NCBI RefSeq assembly: GCF_001613325.1
Contig: NZ_BDCD01000021.1
Coordinates: 62,001-126,000 of the forward strand
DNA from: Nocardia yamanashiensis NBRC 100130
Lineage (GTDB): Bacteria; Actinomycetota; Actinomycetes; Mycobacteriales; Mycobacteriaceae
Length of the DNA stretch: 64,000 bases
Reading direction: 5' to 3'
The stretch's first letter is position 1. Each line of letters begins with the position of its first letter. The notes beneath the pieces were generated by a model that saw nothing but the letters and a program-made list of their open reading frames with translations, was not told where the DNA came from and made no database searches. The position numbers and the translations under genes were made by a program. Of the stretch, positions 15,671-24,466 are shown one piece after another.

Positions 15671-18600
15671 CTAGGTGTTGCGCGGCTTCACCAACGGGAA
15701 GGGCAGCGTCTCGCGAATGCTGCGGCCGGTGATCAGCATGACCACCCGGTCCACGCCCACGCCGAGCCCACCGGTCGGCGGCATGGCGTGTTCGAGGGCC
15801 TGCAGGAAGTCCTCGTCCAGTTCCATCGCCTCCGGATCGCCGCCGGCCGCCAGCATGGACTGCTCGGTGAGCCGCCGCCGCTGTTCGACCGGATCGGTCA
15901 ATTCGCTGTAGGCGGTGGCGAGTTCGACGCCCCAGGCCACCAGATCCCAGCGTTCGGTGACGCCCGCGATATGCCGGTGCGCGCGGGTCAGCGGCGACAC
16001 CGAGGTGGGGAAGTCGATGTAGAAGGTGGGCTCCTCGGTGGTCGCCTCCACCAGGTGCTCGTACATCTCCAGCACGATCTGCCCGGCGTCCCAGCCCAAT
16101 TGGCAAGGCACCCCGGCCTTGTCGCACAGCACCCGCAGCCGGTCCTCGCCGGTCTCCGGGGTGATGGTCTCGCCCAGTTTCTCCGACACCGCCCCGTGCA
16201 CGGTCTTGACCGCCCATTCGCCGGAGATGTCCACCTCGGTGACGGTGCCGTCCTCGGCGGTGCGCAGCGCCACCATCTTGCCGTTGGCCGCCAGCGCCGC
16301 CTCCTGGATGAGCTGGCGGCAGGCGTGCATCATGCGCTCGTAATCACTGTGCGCCTCATAGGCTTCCAGAATCGTGAACTCGGGATTGTGGCTGTAGTCG
16401 ACGCCTTCGTTGCGGAACACCCGGCCCAGTTCGAAGACCTTCTCCATCCCGCCCACACACAGCCGCTTCAAATACAGTTCCGGCGCGATGCGTAGGTAGA
16501 GGTCGAGATCGTAGGCATTGATGTGGGTGGTGAACGGGAGGGCGTTGGCGCCGCCGTGGACCTGTTGCAGCACCGGGGTTTCCACCTCCAGGAAGCCCCA
16601 GCCGTGCAAGGTGTCGCGCAGGGAGCGCACCACGGCGCTGCGCTTGGCCATCACCTCGCGGATATCGGTGTTGATGGCCATGTCGACGTAGCGTTGCCGC
16701 ACTTTGGCTTCCGGGTCGGCCAGACCCTTCCACTTGTCCGGCAGCGGGTGCAGGCACTTGCCGAGCATGCGCCAATCCGCGGCCAGTAAAGACAATTCGC
16801 CGCGGCGGCTGCGCCCGATCTGACCGCTCACCTCGATGAGATCGCCCAGATCGAAGAACTCGTGGAATTCGTCGCTGCGCTTCGCCCCGACCCGTTCGCG
16901 GTCGATGACCAGCTGGATCTCCCCGGACCAGTCCCGCACCACGGCGAACACGACGCCGCCGTAATCGCGAATCCGCAACAGCCGCCCGCAGACTCGCACC
17001 GTGGTGCCCTGCGGTGCGCGGCGCGCCCCGGCGACGGTGTGGGTGGGGGGATAGGCGACCGGGTAGGCGTCGATGCCCGCGTCGTTCAGTTTCTCCAGCT
17101 TGTCCATGCGCACCCGCACCTGTTCGGGGCGGCGCGGGCCGGATTCCTCGAGTTCCTCCGGCGGCAGGTCGGGCAGGCTGCCGTCGGCGTGCAGTCCGGT
17201 CATGGTGTCGGGCACCGAGGAGCGGACGCCGGTGTGCGCGGTGGCGTCGGGTTCCTTGCCGATGCGGGGCAGGAAGCCTTCGGCGATGGCGCTGGCGGTG
17301 GCGACCCGCACCAGGTGGCGGCGGTCCTCGAACATCGAGAAGCGCGGCACCCAATCCGGCTGGTATTTCACATTGGAGCGGTACAGGGCTTCCAGCTGGT
17401 ACCAGCGCGAGAAGAACATGAGCACGCCGCGCCACAGCCGCAGCACCGGGCCCGCGCCGATCCGGCCGCCCTCTTCGAAGACCGAGCGGAAGACCGCGAA
17501 GTTCAACGAGATTCGCGTGATGCCGTACTGCTCGGAGGTGAGCGCCAGCCGCGAGATCATCAATTCCATGATGCCGTTGGGGCTGGTGCGGTCGCGGCGC
17601 ATGAGATCCAGCGAGACGCCGGTGCGGCCCCACGGGACCAGCGACAGCATGCCCAGCACCCGGCCGCCGGAATCGACCGCCTCGACCAGCAGGCAGTCGC
17701 CGTCCAGCGGATCGCCGAGCCGGCCCAGCGCCATGGAGAAGCCGCGTTCGGTCTCGGTGTCGCGCCAGGCGTCGGCGCGGCGCATGACCTCGCGCATCTC
17801 CTCCGGTTCGAGCTCCTTGTGCCGCCGCACCCGCACCGAGATGCCCTGTTTGGCAAGGCGGTTGGCGGCCTGGCGGACCTGTTTCATCTCGGGTCCGGCC
17901 AGGGAGAAGGTGCGGGTTTCCAGAATGGCCTCGTCGCCCAGGCGCAGCGCGGACAGGCCGGCGCGGCGGTAGGCGGTGGCGCCGATCTCGCTGGCGCCCA
18001 TCACGGCCGGGGCCCAGCCGTACTGGTCTGCCAGCCGCAGCCAGGCGTCGATGGCGTGCGGCCACGCCTCCTTCATGCCGATCGGGTCGCCGGAGGCCAG
18101 GCACACGCCCATCTCCACGCGATAGGTGACGGCGGCCTTGCCGCTGGGCGCGAACACCACCGCCTTGTCGCGGCGGGTGGCGAAGTAGGCGAGCGAGTCC
18201 TCGACGTCGGAGCGGGCGATCAGGCCGCGCAGCGCGGATTCGTCGATGCCGGTGAGCGCGTTGGAGGCCCGCTGCGAACGGAACAGCACGATCACCGCGG
18301 CCAGCAGCGCGAGGGCGCCGAACAGGCCGAGCAGCAGGTTCACCGGATGCGGCGGATGCCCGTCGAAGTCGTCGTTGCTGACCAGGATGGCGGCGGTGAC
18401 CCGGGAGACCGCCCACAGCGGTCGTTGCGCGCCGCCGGGCAGGCTGCCGGGGAACAGTTCGACCAGTCCCCAGCCGAGCAGGCAGCCCAGCGCCAGGCCG
18501 CCGGCCAGCACGCCCAGCGCCCGCCACACCGCGCCGCGTTGCACGTGGGTGTAGAACTCGGACCAGGAGGCCAGCAGCAGGCCGATCACCAGCAGGTGCA

Positions 18601-19036
18601 CGACCAGGGCCATCAGGGCGCTGGTATCGCCTTCGGAGGCGAAGTCGAGGGCGTTGGCGAGTGCGTACGCCGCCATGTAGCCGAGCAGCAGCCACCAGGC
18701 GATGCGTTTGCGGCTGGCGGTCGCGCCCGCGAGCAGGCCCACCACCAGCGCCCACACCAGCGAGGTGTCGGGCGCGTCGAAGTAGTAGGTGTCGACGTAG
18801 TGCCGCAGTCCCGCGGTCAGATACCGCAGGCCCGGCGAGATGCTCCACAGTGCGCAGAAGGTGGCGAACACGCCCAGGACCAGGCCCGCGATATGCGGCA
18901 CCTCGCTGAAGCGCCCGTGTCCGCGATGCGGCACCTCGGATTCTCGCGCGCCCGATCTGGGCTCGATGTCCTGGTGTTGCCGGTCCTGCGTCGAAGTCAC
19001 CGCACCAGTGTGAATGTTGCCGCCGCCCATGTGCAC
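15671..19036 (-). CDS. lysX: Bifunctional lysylphosphatidylglycerol synthase / lysyl-tRNA synthetase
   Basis: LysX charges tRNA-Lys and transfers lysine to phosphatidylglycerol, reducing membrane negative charge and giving resistance to cationic peptides. The 1121-residue protein has an MprF-like membrane region (about 45-285, multiple helices), a DUF2156 acyltransferase-like domain (about 290-600), an OB-fold anticodon domain (about 640-750) and a class II lysyl-tRNA synthetase core. Motif 2 appears as FRNEG with HNPEFT, motif 3 as GLGVGVDRVVML. Length and order match mycobacterial LysX. The ATG at 19036 is plausible, but a start slightly downstream is possible. The S4-domain gene is divergent 94 bases away. 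Confidence 0.96.
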   Translation of the reverse strand: MHMGGGNIHTGAVTSTQDRQHQDIEPRSGARESEVPHRGHGRFSEVPHIAGLVLGVFATFCALWSISPGLRYLTAGLRHYVDTYYFDAPDTSLVWALVVGLLAGATASRKRIAWWLLLGYMAAYALANALDFASEGDTSALMALVVHLLVIGLLLASWSEFYTHVQRGAVWRALGVLAGGLALGCLLGWGLVELFPGSLPGGAQRPLWAVSRVTAAILVSNDDFDGHPPHPVNLLLGLFGALALLAAVIVLFRSQRASNALTGIDESALRGLIARSDVEDSLAYFATRRDKAVVFAPSGKAAVTYRVEMGVCLASGDPIGMKEAWPHAIDAWLRLADQYGWAPAVMGASEIGATAYRRAGLSALRLGDEAILETRTFSLAGPEMKQVRQAANRLAKQGISVRVRRHKELEPEEMREVMRRADAWRDTETERGFSMALGRLGDPLDGDCLLVEAVDSGGRVLGMLSLVPWGRTGVSLDLMRRDRTSPNGIMELMISRLALTSEQYGITRISLNFAVFRSVFEEGGRIGAGPVLRLWRGVLMFFSRWYQLEALYRSNVKYQPDWVPRFSMFEDRRHLVRVATASAIAEGFLPRIGKEPDATAHTGVRSSVPDTMTGLHADGSLPDLPPEELEESGPRRPEQVRVRMDKLEKLNDAGIDAYPVAYPPTHTVAGARRAPQGTTVRVCGRLLRIRDYGGVVFAVVRDWSGEIQLVIDRERVGAKRSDEFHEFFDLGDLIEVSGQIGRSRRGELSLLAADWRMLGKCLHPLPDKWKGLADPEAKVRQRYVDMAINTDIREVMAKRSAVVRSLRDTLHGWGFLEVETPVLQQVHGGANALPFTTHINAYDLDLYLRIAPELYLKRLCVGGMEKVFELGRVFRNEGVDYSHNPEFTILEAYEAHSDYERMMHACRQLIQEAALAANGKMVALRTAEDGTVTEVDISGEWAVKTVHGAVSEKLGETITPETGEDRLRVLCDKAGVPCQLGWDAGQIVLEMYEHLVEATTEEPTFYIDFPTSVSPLTRAHRHIAGVTERWDLVAWGVELATAYSELTDPVEQRRRLTEQSMLAAGGDPEAMELDEDFLQALEHAMPPTGGLGVGVDRVVMLITGRSIRETLPFPLVKPRNT

Positions 19037-19130
19037 TCAGAACCCTGTTCGTGTCCGCGTGGCGTATGTCTACCGACCGGTTGCGGGGCCCCTATTTGGT
19101 CTCTCGCGACCCGCGGGTGAGGATGTACCC

Positions 19131-19352
19131 ATGTCGGAGCCAATCGATGTCCCGATCGCGGACGATGTAATTCGACTCGGCCAGTTCCTGAAACTGGCGA
19201 ACCTCATCGATTCCGGTGCGGAAGCCAAGACCGTCATCGCCGAAGGACTGGTCCGAGTGAACGACGAAGTAGAACTCCGTCGCGGCCGCCAGCTACAAAC
19301 CGGAGACATCGTCACCCTCGCCGGCCACAAAGCCCGCGTCTCCGCCGGATAA
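19131..19352 (+). CDS. S4-domain RNA-binding protein
   Basis: A 73-residue protein consisting almost entirely of one S4 domain (VIRLGQFLKLANLIDSGAEAK, then GLVRVNDEVELRRGRQL, ending VTLAGHKARV). Small YaaA/YbcJ-type S4 proteins bind structured RNA or ribosomes, but the target here is unknown. ATG 19131 follows GTGAGGAT. The gene is monocistronic and divergent from lysX, and ends just before a family palindrome that may be its terminator. Confidence 0.88.
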   Translation: MSEPIDVPIADDVIRLGQFLKLANLIDSGAEAKTVIAEGLVRVNDEVELRRGRQLQTGDIVTLAGHKARVSAG

Positions 19353-19353
19353 A

Positions 19354-19378
19354 GGGTTTCTCGGGGGCAAGCCCCCGA
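19354..19378. repeat. GC palindrome copy C, likely S4-gene terminator
   Basis: TCGGGGGC (19361-19368) and GCCCCCGA (19371-19378) pair around AA, with GGGTTT on the left and AACCC on the right. It starts at the stop codon of the S4 gene. The rest of the 200-base gap to rraA holds a second palindrome near 19519 and no gene. Confidence 0.6.
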
Positions 19379-19511
19379 ACCCCCCGAACCCAGCGGAAAC
19401 CGGGCCGTCGGCGAGAGTTCCGCGGCTCGCCCGCAAGCGTGCTGCCGAAGCCCGTCCGCCCCGCAACCCCGTGGGTTCGGAGGCTGCCCGGAGCGCCGGC
19501 CCCTCTTTCCA

Positions 19512-19536
19512 TGGGGTTTCAGGGGCTTGCCCCTGA
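19512..19536. repeat. GC palindrome copy D, next to rraA 3' end
   Basis: TCAGGGGC (19519-19526) and GCCCCTGA (19529-19536) pair around TT, with GGGGTTT to the left. On the minus strand it lies about 17 bases past the rraA stop. An overlapping CGAGAGTT/AACTCTCG inverted repeat spans the rraA stop region. Together they probably terminate rraA. Confidence 0.55.
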
Positions 19537-19552
19537 GAGTTACGAGAGTTGT

Positions 19553-20041
19553 CTAACTCTCGGCTCGCACCACGACGCCGTCGGAGTCGCTGTAGAGCAT
19601 GTCCCCGGGGACGAAGGTGATGCCGCCGAATTCGACGGGCACGTCCTTGTCGCCGGTTCCGGTCTGGGTGGACTTGCGGGGGTTGGTGCCCAGCGCCTTG
19701 ATGCCGATTGGCAGGGTGCGCAGGATCGCGGAGTCGCGGACGGCTCCGTTCACCACGACTCCGGCCCAGCCGTTGTCCACGCCGCGGCCCGCGATGATGT
19801 CGCCGACCAGGGCGGTGTGCACGCTGGCACCGCCGTCGACGACGAGCACGCGCCCTGCGCCGGGCTCGCCGAGGGTCTGCTTGACCAGGAGATTGTCCTG
19901 GAAGCAACGGATCGTCACGATGCGGCCCGCGAAAGCCTCCACACCGCCGAATTGAATGAACTGGGTATCGCAGCTGCGGATCTCAGGGCCGATCTCATCG
20001 GCTAGGTCGGCAGTCGCCACAACGTTTGCTGATTCGGTCAC
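19553..20041 (-). CDS. rraA: RraA family protein
   Basis: A 162-residue protein of the RraA/demethylmenaquinone-methyltransferase-like fold. Actinobacterial members are annotated as regulators of RNase E activity or as 4-hydroxy-4-methyl-2-oxoglutarate aldolase. Family motifs include ATADLADEIG near the N-terminus, DNLLVKQTLGEPGAGRVLVVDGG, then GWAGVVVNGAVRDSAIL, which contains the conserved G-x-x-R-D that binds substrate and metal in the aldolases. The start is GTG 20041. The Ddn-type gene ends only five bases upstream, so the two are probably cotranscribed. Confidence 0.92.
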   Translation of the reverse strand: MTESANVVATADLADEIGPEIRSCDTQFIQFGGVEAFAGRIVTIRCFQDNLLVKQTLGEPGAGRVLVVDGGASVHTALVGDIIAGRGVDNGWAGVVVNGAVRDSAILRTLPIGIKALGTNPRKSTQTGTGDKDVPVEFGGITFVPGDMLYSDSDGVVVRAES

Positions 20042-20045
20042 GAGA

Positions 20046-20552
20046 TCATCTTGTCAGGGCGAAAATGCGCAAGTCGCGCGTGGTGCGATTGCGGTAGGCC
20101 GTGTACGCCTCGGTGGTCTCCTCGAACCGCGCGAAGATCTCCCGCTTGCGCTCCTCATCGGTGATGAGCGTCGCCGTCACCGGAATCCGCTCCCCGGCGA
20201 TGGTCACCTCACCGTGCGGGTCGGCCAGCAGGTTCCCGGTCCACGCCGGATGATGCGCCTGGCCGAAATTGCTGCCGATCACGTACAGCGTGTCCCCGTC
20301 GTGCACGTACAGCAGGGGAGTGGTCCGCGGCTGCCCGGATTTGCGCCCGGTGGTGGTGAGCAGGATCAGTGGCGCGCCGATCGGCCCGAGCACGGTGTAT
20401 TTGCCGGCGGTGCGCTCGAGCACCCGGCGATCCAGTGGGGTGAGCTTGCGGACCACCAGCGAGCCGAATTTGCTCGCGGCGAACGAACTGGCAAGGCGGT
20501 TAAGGATTCCCGTGCGCGAACCCCAGATGCGGTCCGGAAACTGCTCACTCAT
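20046..20552 (-). CDS. Deazaflavin (F420)-dependent Ddn-family reductase
   Basis: A 168-residue split-barrel protein of the F420H2-dependent nitroreductase/quinone reductase family. The family signature is present as LTTTGRKSGQPRTTPLLYVHDGD, followed by SNFGQAHHPAWTGNLLADP, where the HHPAW stretch normally contacts F420. It probably uses F420H2 to reduce quinones or enoyl-type substrates near the membrane. TAAGTT lies eight bases before the ATG, suggesting a leaderless transcript. rraA follows closely on the same strand. Confidence 0.92.
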   Translation of the reverse strand: MSEQFPDRIWGSRTGILNRLASSFAASKFGSLVVRKLTPLDRRVLERTAGKYTVLGPIGAPLILLTTTGRKSGQPRTTPLLYVHDGDTLYVIGSNFGQAHHPAWTGNLLADPHGEVTIAGERIPVTATLITDEERKREIFARFEETTEAYTAYRNRTTRDLRIFALTR

Positions 20553-20687
20553 GTCCGAGTAACTTACCGGGGTTCCCGATACGTTGCCGGGCCGCTCGAC
20601 GATCTACAGGGGACGAATGATTCGGCGGTGTGCTCCGGAAACCCGGCGCATACTGGCGATTACCCGCTAGGCGATCGGGGGGAGTTC

Positions 20688-22910
20688 ATGAGTGTCGATC
20701 CAGCCGTGGATTCGGGCGCGGTCGACGAGACCCGATCCCTGCTCACCGCCGTAGCGGCCCGCTTCACCGCCGCCTGGGAGCAGGCCGCCGCCCCGCCCGA
20801 CCTGGTCCGCTTCCTGCCGGAGGCGACCCCGGAACTGCGCCGCCTGTGCCTGATCGAGCTGATCAAGGTGGATCTGGAATACCGCTGGATCCGCTACGAC
20901 TTCCCCAAACGCCTGGCCGAATACCGCCTGGAATTCGACGAATTGCGTTCCGGCCCGCTCCCGCTCGATCTGGCCTACGAGGAGTTCCACGCCCTGCGCC
21001 GCTCCGGCCGCGGCATCGACCAGAGCGGCTATCCGACCGAGGCCGGCCCGACCGCGGCCTGGGGCGAACGCGACTACCGCAGCACCCTGATCGCCCGCCC
21101 CGCGGCCCGGGAAGCCTTGGACGGCATCGAGGTCGGCGATCGGGTGGACGATTTCGATCTGCTGGTGGAACTGGGCGCCGGCGCCTTCGCCCGCGTCTTC
21201 CTGGCCCGCCAGCGCTCCATGCAGCGCCTGGTGGCGGTGAAGATCTCGCAGAATCACGGCACCGAATCCGAGACCCTGGCCCAGCTGGATCACGAGAACA
21301 TCGTCCGCGTCTTCGACCAGCGCCTGATGGCCGACCGCGAACTCAAGCTCATGTACATGCAGTACCTGCCCGGCGGCACGCTGTCGAAGGTGCTGAGCCT
21401 GGTCCGCGAGCGCCCGCCCGAGCAGCGCGACGGCGGCCTGCTGCTGGACGCGGTCGACGCCGCCATGCGCGACAAGGGCGGCCTGGTGCCCAGCGAATCG
21501 GCCACCCGCACCGCCATGCGCGCCCGCACCTGGCCGGAAACCGTTGCCTGGCTGGGCAGCCGGCTGGCCCGCGCCCTGGACTACGCCGCCGCCAACGGCG
21601 TCCTGCATCGCGATATCAAACCCGCGAACGTGCTGCTCACCGCCGACGGCATCCCGAAACTCGCCGATTTCAATATCAGTTTCAGCCTGCACGTGGCCGG
21701 TACCAGCCCGCTCGCCTACTTCGGCGGCTCACTGGCCTACATGTCGCCCGAGCAACTGGCCGCCTGCCATCCCGGCCTGCCCGACACCGCCGAGCAGCTG
21801 GACGGCCGCAGCGATATCTACGCCCTCGGGGTGGTGCTGTGGGAATTGCTCACCGGCCGCCGCCCTTTCGACGACGAATCCCGCGCGGGCGATTCGGAAT
21901 CCTCGCTGGAGCGCATGCTGCGCCTGCGCCGCCACCAGGTCGATCCGCGCCATCTGGCCGAACTGCCGCCCGACACCCCGCCCACCCTGCGCCGCGTGCT
22001 GCTGAAATGCCTTGCCCCGCAGCGTGAGGACCGCTGGGCCACCGGCGCGGCGCTGGCCCAGCAGCTGGACCTGTGCCTGGACCACCGCGCCCGCGATCTG
22101 GTGGATCCGCCCAGCGGCAGCCTGCGCGCCCGCGTCGGCCCCTGGTCGCTGATCCTGCTGGTCACCGCCGCCACCTTCATCGGCGACTATCTCGGCATCC
22201 TGTACGCCAACCTGCACAACGGCCCGCTGTTCACGCTCTGGTTCACGCCCGAAGTACACGCGCAGTTGCAGGTGGTCGGACTGTGGCTCGGCTTGATCAG
22301 CACCCCGGCCGCGGTCGCGCTCACGAACTATCTGTGCCGCAAGGCGTTCCTGGTCTGGCGCGGCCTGCGCAAGGGCCGTGCCTACGAACCGGAAGCCCTC
22401 GCCGTGGCGCGCCGGGACACCCTGATCAACGGCGACCGGGTGGCGCTGCTGGCCTTCCTGTGGTGGGTGGTCTCGGCGATCGTGTCCACCATCGCCCTGA
22501 TCGTCCTCACCGATCTGCCCGCCGACCGCATCGTGAATCTGACCGCCACGCTGCTGGTCGCGGGCGCCATCGCCACGGCGTATCCGTTCTTCCTGGTGAC
22601 TTTCGCGGTGGTGCGCTGCTTCTATCCGCGGCTGCTCTCGCACGGGGAGACCGCCGACGACGGCCGGGCCCTGCGCGCTCTGGGCCGCCGCTGCACCCTG
22701 TATCTCGCTGTCGCCGCGGCCATTCCATTGATCGGCGTGGTGGTCAGCCTGATGTTCCTGAACTCGCAGGAGGTGTCGCTGGTACTGGCCCCGATCCGCT
22801 GGCTGTGCCTGCTCGGCGTGCTCGGTTTCATCGGGAACTATTGGCTGTTCCGGCAATTGGAGGCGGATCTGCGCGCTTTCGAACGCGCGCTGTCCACCCC
22901 GCTCAACTGA
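20688..22910 (+). CDS. Membrane-anchored Ser/Thr protein kinase with DFN motif
   Basis: A 740-residue protein. Residues 1-150 form an N-terminal region of unknown fold; the kinase domain is about 155-455, with glycine loop LGAGAFARVF, lysine K185 (VAVKIS) and catalytic loop H307-R-D309-I-K with N314. The metal-binding DFG is replaced by D327-F328-N329 (ADFNISF). The APE-like MSPEQL is present. The C-terminal 240 residues hold about six membrane helices (for example WSLILLVTAATFIGDYLG and WLCLLGVLGFIGNYWLF). This differs from typical PknB-type kinases with one helix and PASTA repeats. ATG 20688 follows GGGGGGAG. The first 135 bases upstream hold no clear regulator site. Substrates are unknown. 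Confidence 0.9.
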   Translation: MSVDPAVDSGAVDETRSLLTAVAARFTAAWEQAAAPPDLVRFLPEATPELRRLCLIELIKVDLEYRWIRYDFPKRLAEYRLEFDELRSGPLPLDLAYEEFHALRRSGRGIDQSGYPTEAGPTAAWGERDYRSTLIARPAAREALDGIEVGDRVDDFDLLVELGAGAFARVFLARQRSMQRLVAVKISQNHGTESETLAQLDHENIVRVFDQRLMADRELKLMYMQYLPGGTLSKVLSLVRERPPEQRDGGLLLDAVDAAMRDKGGLVPSESATRTAMRARTWPETVAWLGSRLARALDYAAANGVLHRDIKPANVLLTADGIPKLADFNISFSLHVAGTSPLAYFGGSLAYMSPEQLAACHPGLPDTAEQLDGRSDIYALGVVLWELLTGRRPFDDESRAGDSESSLERMLRLRRHQVDPRHLAELPPDTPPTLRRVLLKCLAPQREDRWATGAALAQQLDLCLDHRARDLVDPPSGSLRARVGPWSLILLVTAATFIGDYLGILYANLHNGPLFTLWFTPEVHAQLQVVGLWLGLISTPAAVALTNYLCRKAFLVWRGLRKGRAYEPEALAVARRDTLINGDRVALLAFLWWVVSAIVSTIALIVLTDLPADRIVNLTATLLVAGAIATAYPFFLVTFAVVRCFYPRLLSHGETADDGRALRALGRRCTLYLAVAAAIPLIGVVVSLMFLNSQEVSLVLAPIRWLCLLGVLGFIGNYWLFRQLEADLRAFERALSTPLN

Positions 22911-23373
22911 GGAACCAGAACCCGAAGATCCCCGCCCACATGATCCCGACCGCCACCCCGGCGACCGCGAACCCCTTGTCGTCGCGTTCGGAATCGATGG
23001 CCAGCGCGACCAATCCCAGCACCACCGCCGGCACCGCGGTGATACCGCAGATCACCCCGAACAGGCTGAGCACGAACGCGGTGATCCCCATACCGCGTTG
23101 CCGTTTGGCCTGCGGCGGTTGATAGAACATCGGCGCCGCCGGATACCCCGGCATATTCGGATACACCGGAATGTTCGCCCGGATGGACGGCAGCCCGCGC
23201 ATGGCGATATCCAGATCCGCGAAAGTCCGTGCGGCGAGCGCCTGTCCGATGCGTTCGGACAATTCGTCCACCCCGATCCGCCCGGCTTGGAAATTCTGTT
23301 TGAGTGCCTCGACCGTGCGTTCCCGATCCGCGTCACTCGCGAGGAAATGCTCGCCTGCCCAGTGAGGTTGCAT
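22903..23373 (-). CDS. DUF1707/DUF4190-type membrane protein
   Basis: A 156-residue protein. The N-terminal 55 residues match the DUF1707 pattern (ASDADRERTVEALKQNFQAGRI, ELSERIGQALAARTFADL). A proline-rich linker (about 65-90) leads to two membrane helices (GMGITAFVLSLFGVICGITAV and GFAVAGVAVGIMWAGIFGF) of DUF4190 type. Its role is unknown; DUF1707 is widespread in actinobacterial membrane proteins. Its 3' end overlaps the convergent kinase gene by eight bases. Confidence 0.87.
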   Translation of the reverse strand: MQPHWAGEHFLASDADRERTVEALKQNFQAGRIGVDELSERIGQALAARTFADLDIAMRGLPSIRANIPVYPNMPGYPAAPMFYQPPQAKRQRGMGITAFVLSLFGVICGITAVPAVVLGLVALAIDSERDDKGFAVAGVAVGIMWAGIFGFWFLS

Positions 23374-23470
23374 GGGGCTCCCCGTCGAACCGTGCCGAAT
23401 CCTGCTGCCTACGAGCGTATTCCCGGAAATGCCGGTGTGCCCGGATGGAGACCGGAACCACAGCGTTCCC

Positions 23471-23851
23471 TCAGGCGCGTCCGTGCCGCTGTTCGTAGGC
23501 CTGCCGGTCGGCGTTCTCGCGGGCGCGGCGGTCGGCGTCGGCGAGGGCCGGATCGAGGCCGTGCTTGATGAGCCGATTGCGGCGGAAGACGTAGGTGAGC
23601 GCCGCGGTGAAATAGATGAGCGGCAGGTAGAGCAGCGCCATCATGGCCAGGCCCACCCATTTCGGGCCGGGGACGAGCAGGAAGACGCAGAGCACCGGAA
23701 TGATCGGGATCAGGATCCGCAACATGTAGCGCCGGGTCGCACCGGGGCCGGTCAGATCGTTCAGCACCCAGTCGTGCATGGCGGGCGGCAGGGTCCGGCC
23801 GCAGATGTAGCCGAGCCGCTGGGCCGGGTTCGGGGTGCTGCGTTCGGGCAT
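23471..23851 (-). CDS. DUF5313-like membrane protein
   Basis: A 126-residue protein with a conserved-looking N-terminal module (RLGYICGRTLPPAMHDWVLNDLTGPGATRRYMLR), followed by two membrane helices (ILIPIIPVLCVFLLVPGP and LAMMALLYLPLIYFTAALTYV) and a charged tail (DADRRARENADRQAYEQRHG). This layout fits the actinobacterial DUF5313 family, whose function is unknown. ATG 23851 is preferred over an upstream ATG at 23887 because the family begins close to the PAQRLGY stretch. Confidence 0.75.
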   Translation of the reverse strand: MPERSTPNPAQRLGYICGRTLPPAMHDWVLNDLTGPGATRRYMLRILIPIIPVLCVFLLVPGPKWVGLAMMALLYLPLIYFTAALTYVFRRNRLIKHGLDPALADADRRARENADRQAYEQRHGRA

Positions 23852-23922
23852 GTGCCCAGGATCCTCGGCGGGGGAGTGCGAGGGCAACTCAGGGGGCCGG
23901 CGGCTTTGGCGACCCCGGGCGG

Positions 23923-24384
23923 TCAGGCGTTCTCGCGCTCGGCGTGGAAGGCGGCGACCTGGGTGGTCAGATTGTGGGTGGAGCTCTTCACGGCCAATTT
24001 CACGAACGGCTCGATGGTCTTGCCGAGCAGTTTGCCCGCGATGCCGCCCGGCACCCGGTAATCGACGATGGCGTCGATGGTGCAGGAGTTCTCGCCCCGG
24101 TCGTGGAACAGGAAGGTGGATTCGATCTCGAAGCCCTTGATGGACTTCACGGCAATGGCTTTACCCGGTTCGTGCCGCACGATTTTGATGGTCGAATGCA
24201 GCGTGATCGGGCCGAGGCCGATGGTGCCGTCGAAGGTGGCGTCCACGCCTTCGGTCTGCTCGGTGAGCGGTTCGAATGCGCTGATCTCATTGATGAAGCG
24301 CGGCAGGTGCCGGTAATCGTTGACATAGGCGAAGGCGGATTCCGCCGAGGCGGCGCAATCCGCGACGATCTTGACTTCGGTCAT
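23923..24384 (-). CDS. SRPBCC-family lipid-binding-fold protein
   Basis: A 153-residue START/polyketide-cyclase-like (SRPBCC) protein: AESAFAYVNDYRHLPRFI at the N-terminus, beta strands through the middle and a long C-terminal helix (VPGGIAGKLLGKTIEPFVKLAVKSS). Such proteins bind hydrophobic ligands in a helix-grip cavity; the ligand is unknown. The ATG at 24384 has no ribosome binding site, but TACAGT lies seven bases upstream, so the transcript is probably leaderless. That -10 lies inside a KstR-like palindrome, suggesting repression by a sterol-responsive TetR regulator. This link is inference. Confidence 0.82.
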   Translation of the reverse strand: MTEVKIVADCAASAESAFAYVNDYRHLPRFINEISAFEPLTEQTEGVDATFDGTIGLGPITLHSTIKIVRHEPGKAIAVKSIKGFEIESTFLFHDRGENSCTIDAIVDYRVPGGIAGKLLGKTIEPFVKLAVKSSTHNLTTQVAAFHAERENA

Positions 24385-24391
24385 GGGCACG

Positions 24392-24409
24392 ACTGTAACG
24401 TGTTCTAGT
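24392..24409 (-). promoter_or_regulatory. KstR-like palindromic operator over the SRPBCC promoter
   Basis: ACTGTAACGTGTTCTAGT is a near-palindrome. It fits TnnAACnnGTTnnA, the published mycobacterial KstR motif, exactly (24394-24407), and differs from a perfect ACTAGAAC/GTTCTAGT dyad at two positions. It overlaps the likely -10 (TACAGT on the minus strand) and ends seven bases before the SRPBCC start. KstR controls sterol catabolism genes in mycolic-acid actinomycetes; occupancy here is inferred. Confidence 0.5.
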
Positions 24410-24466
24410 TTTCGTCGCAGTTCTTGTGATGCATGCCATCTATGACATGGCCCGAACGGGCCGGAA

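Noticed and set aside
16862..19120. Open frame of about 750 codons on the plus strand opposite lysX
   Set aside because: Antisense shadow of LysX; composition is repetitive His/Gln/Arg and no domain is seen.
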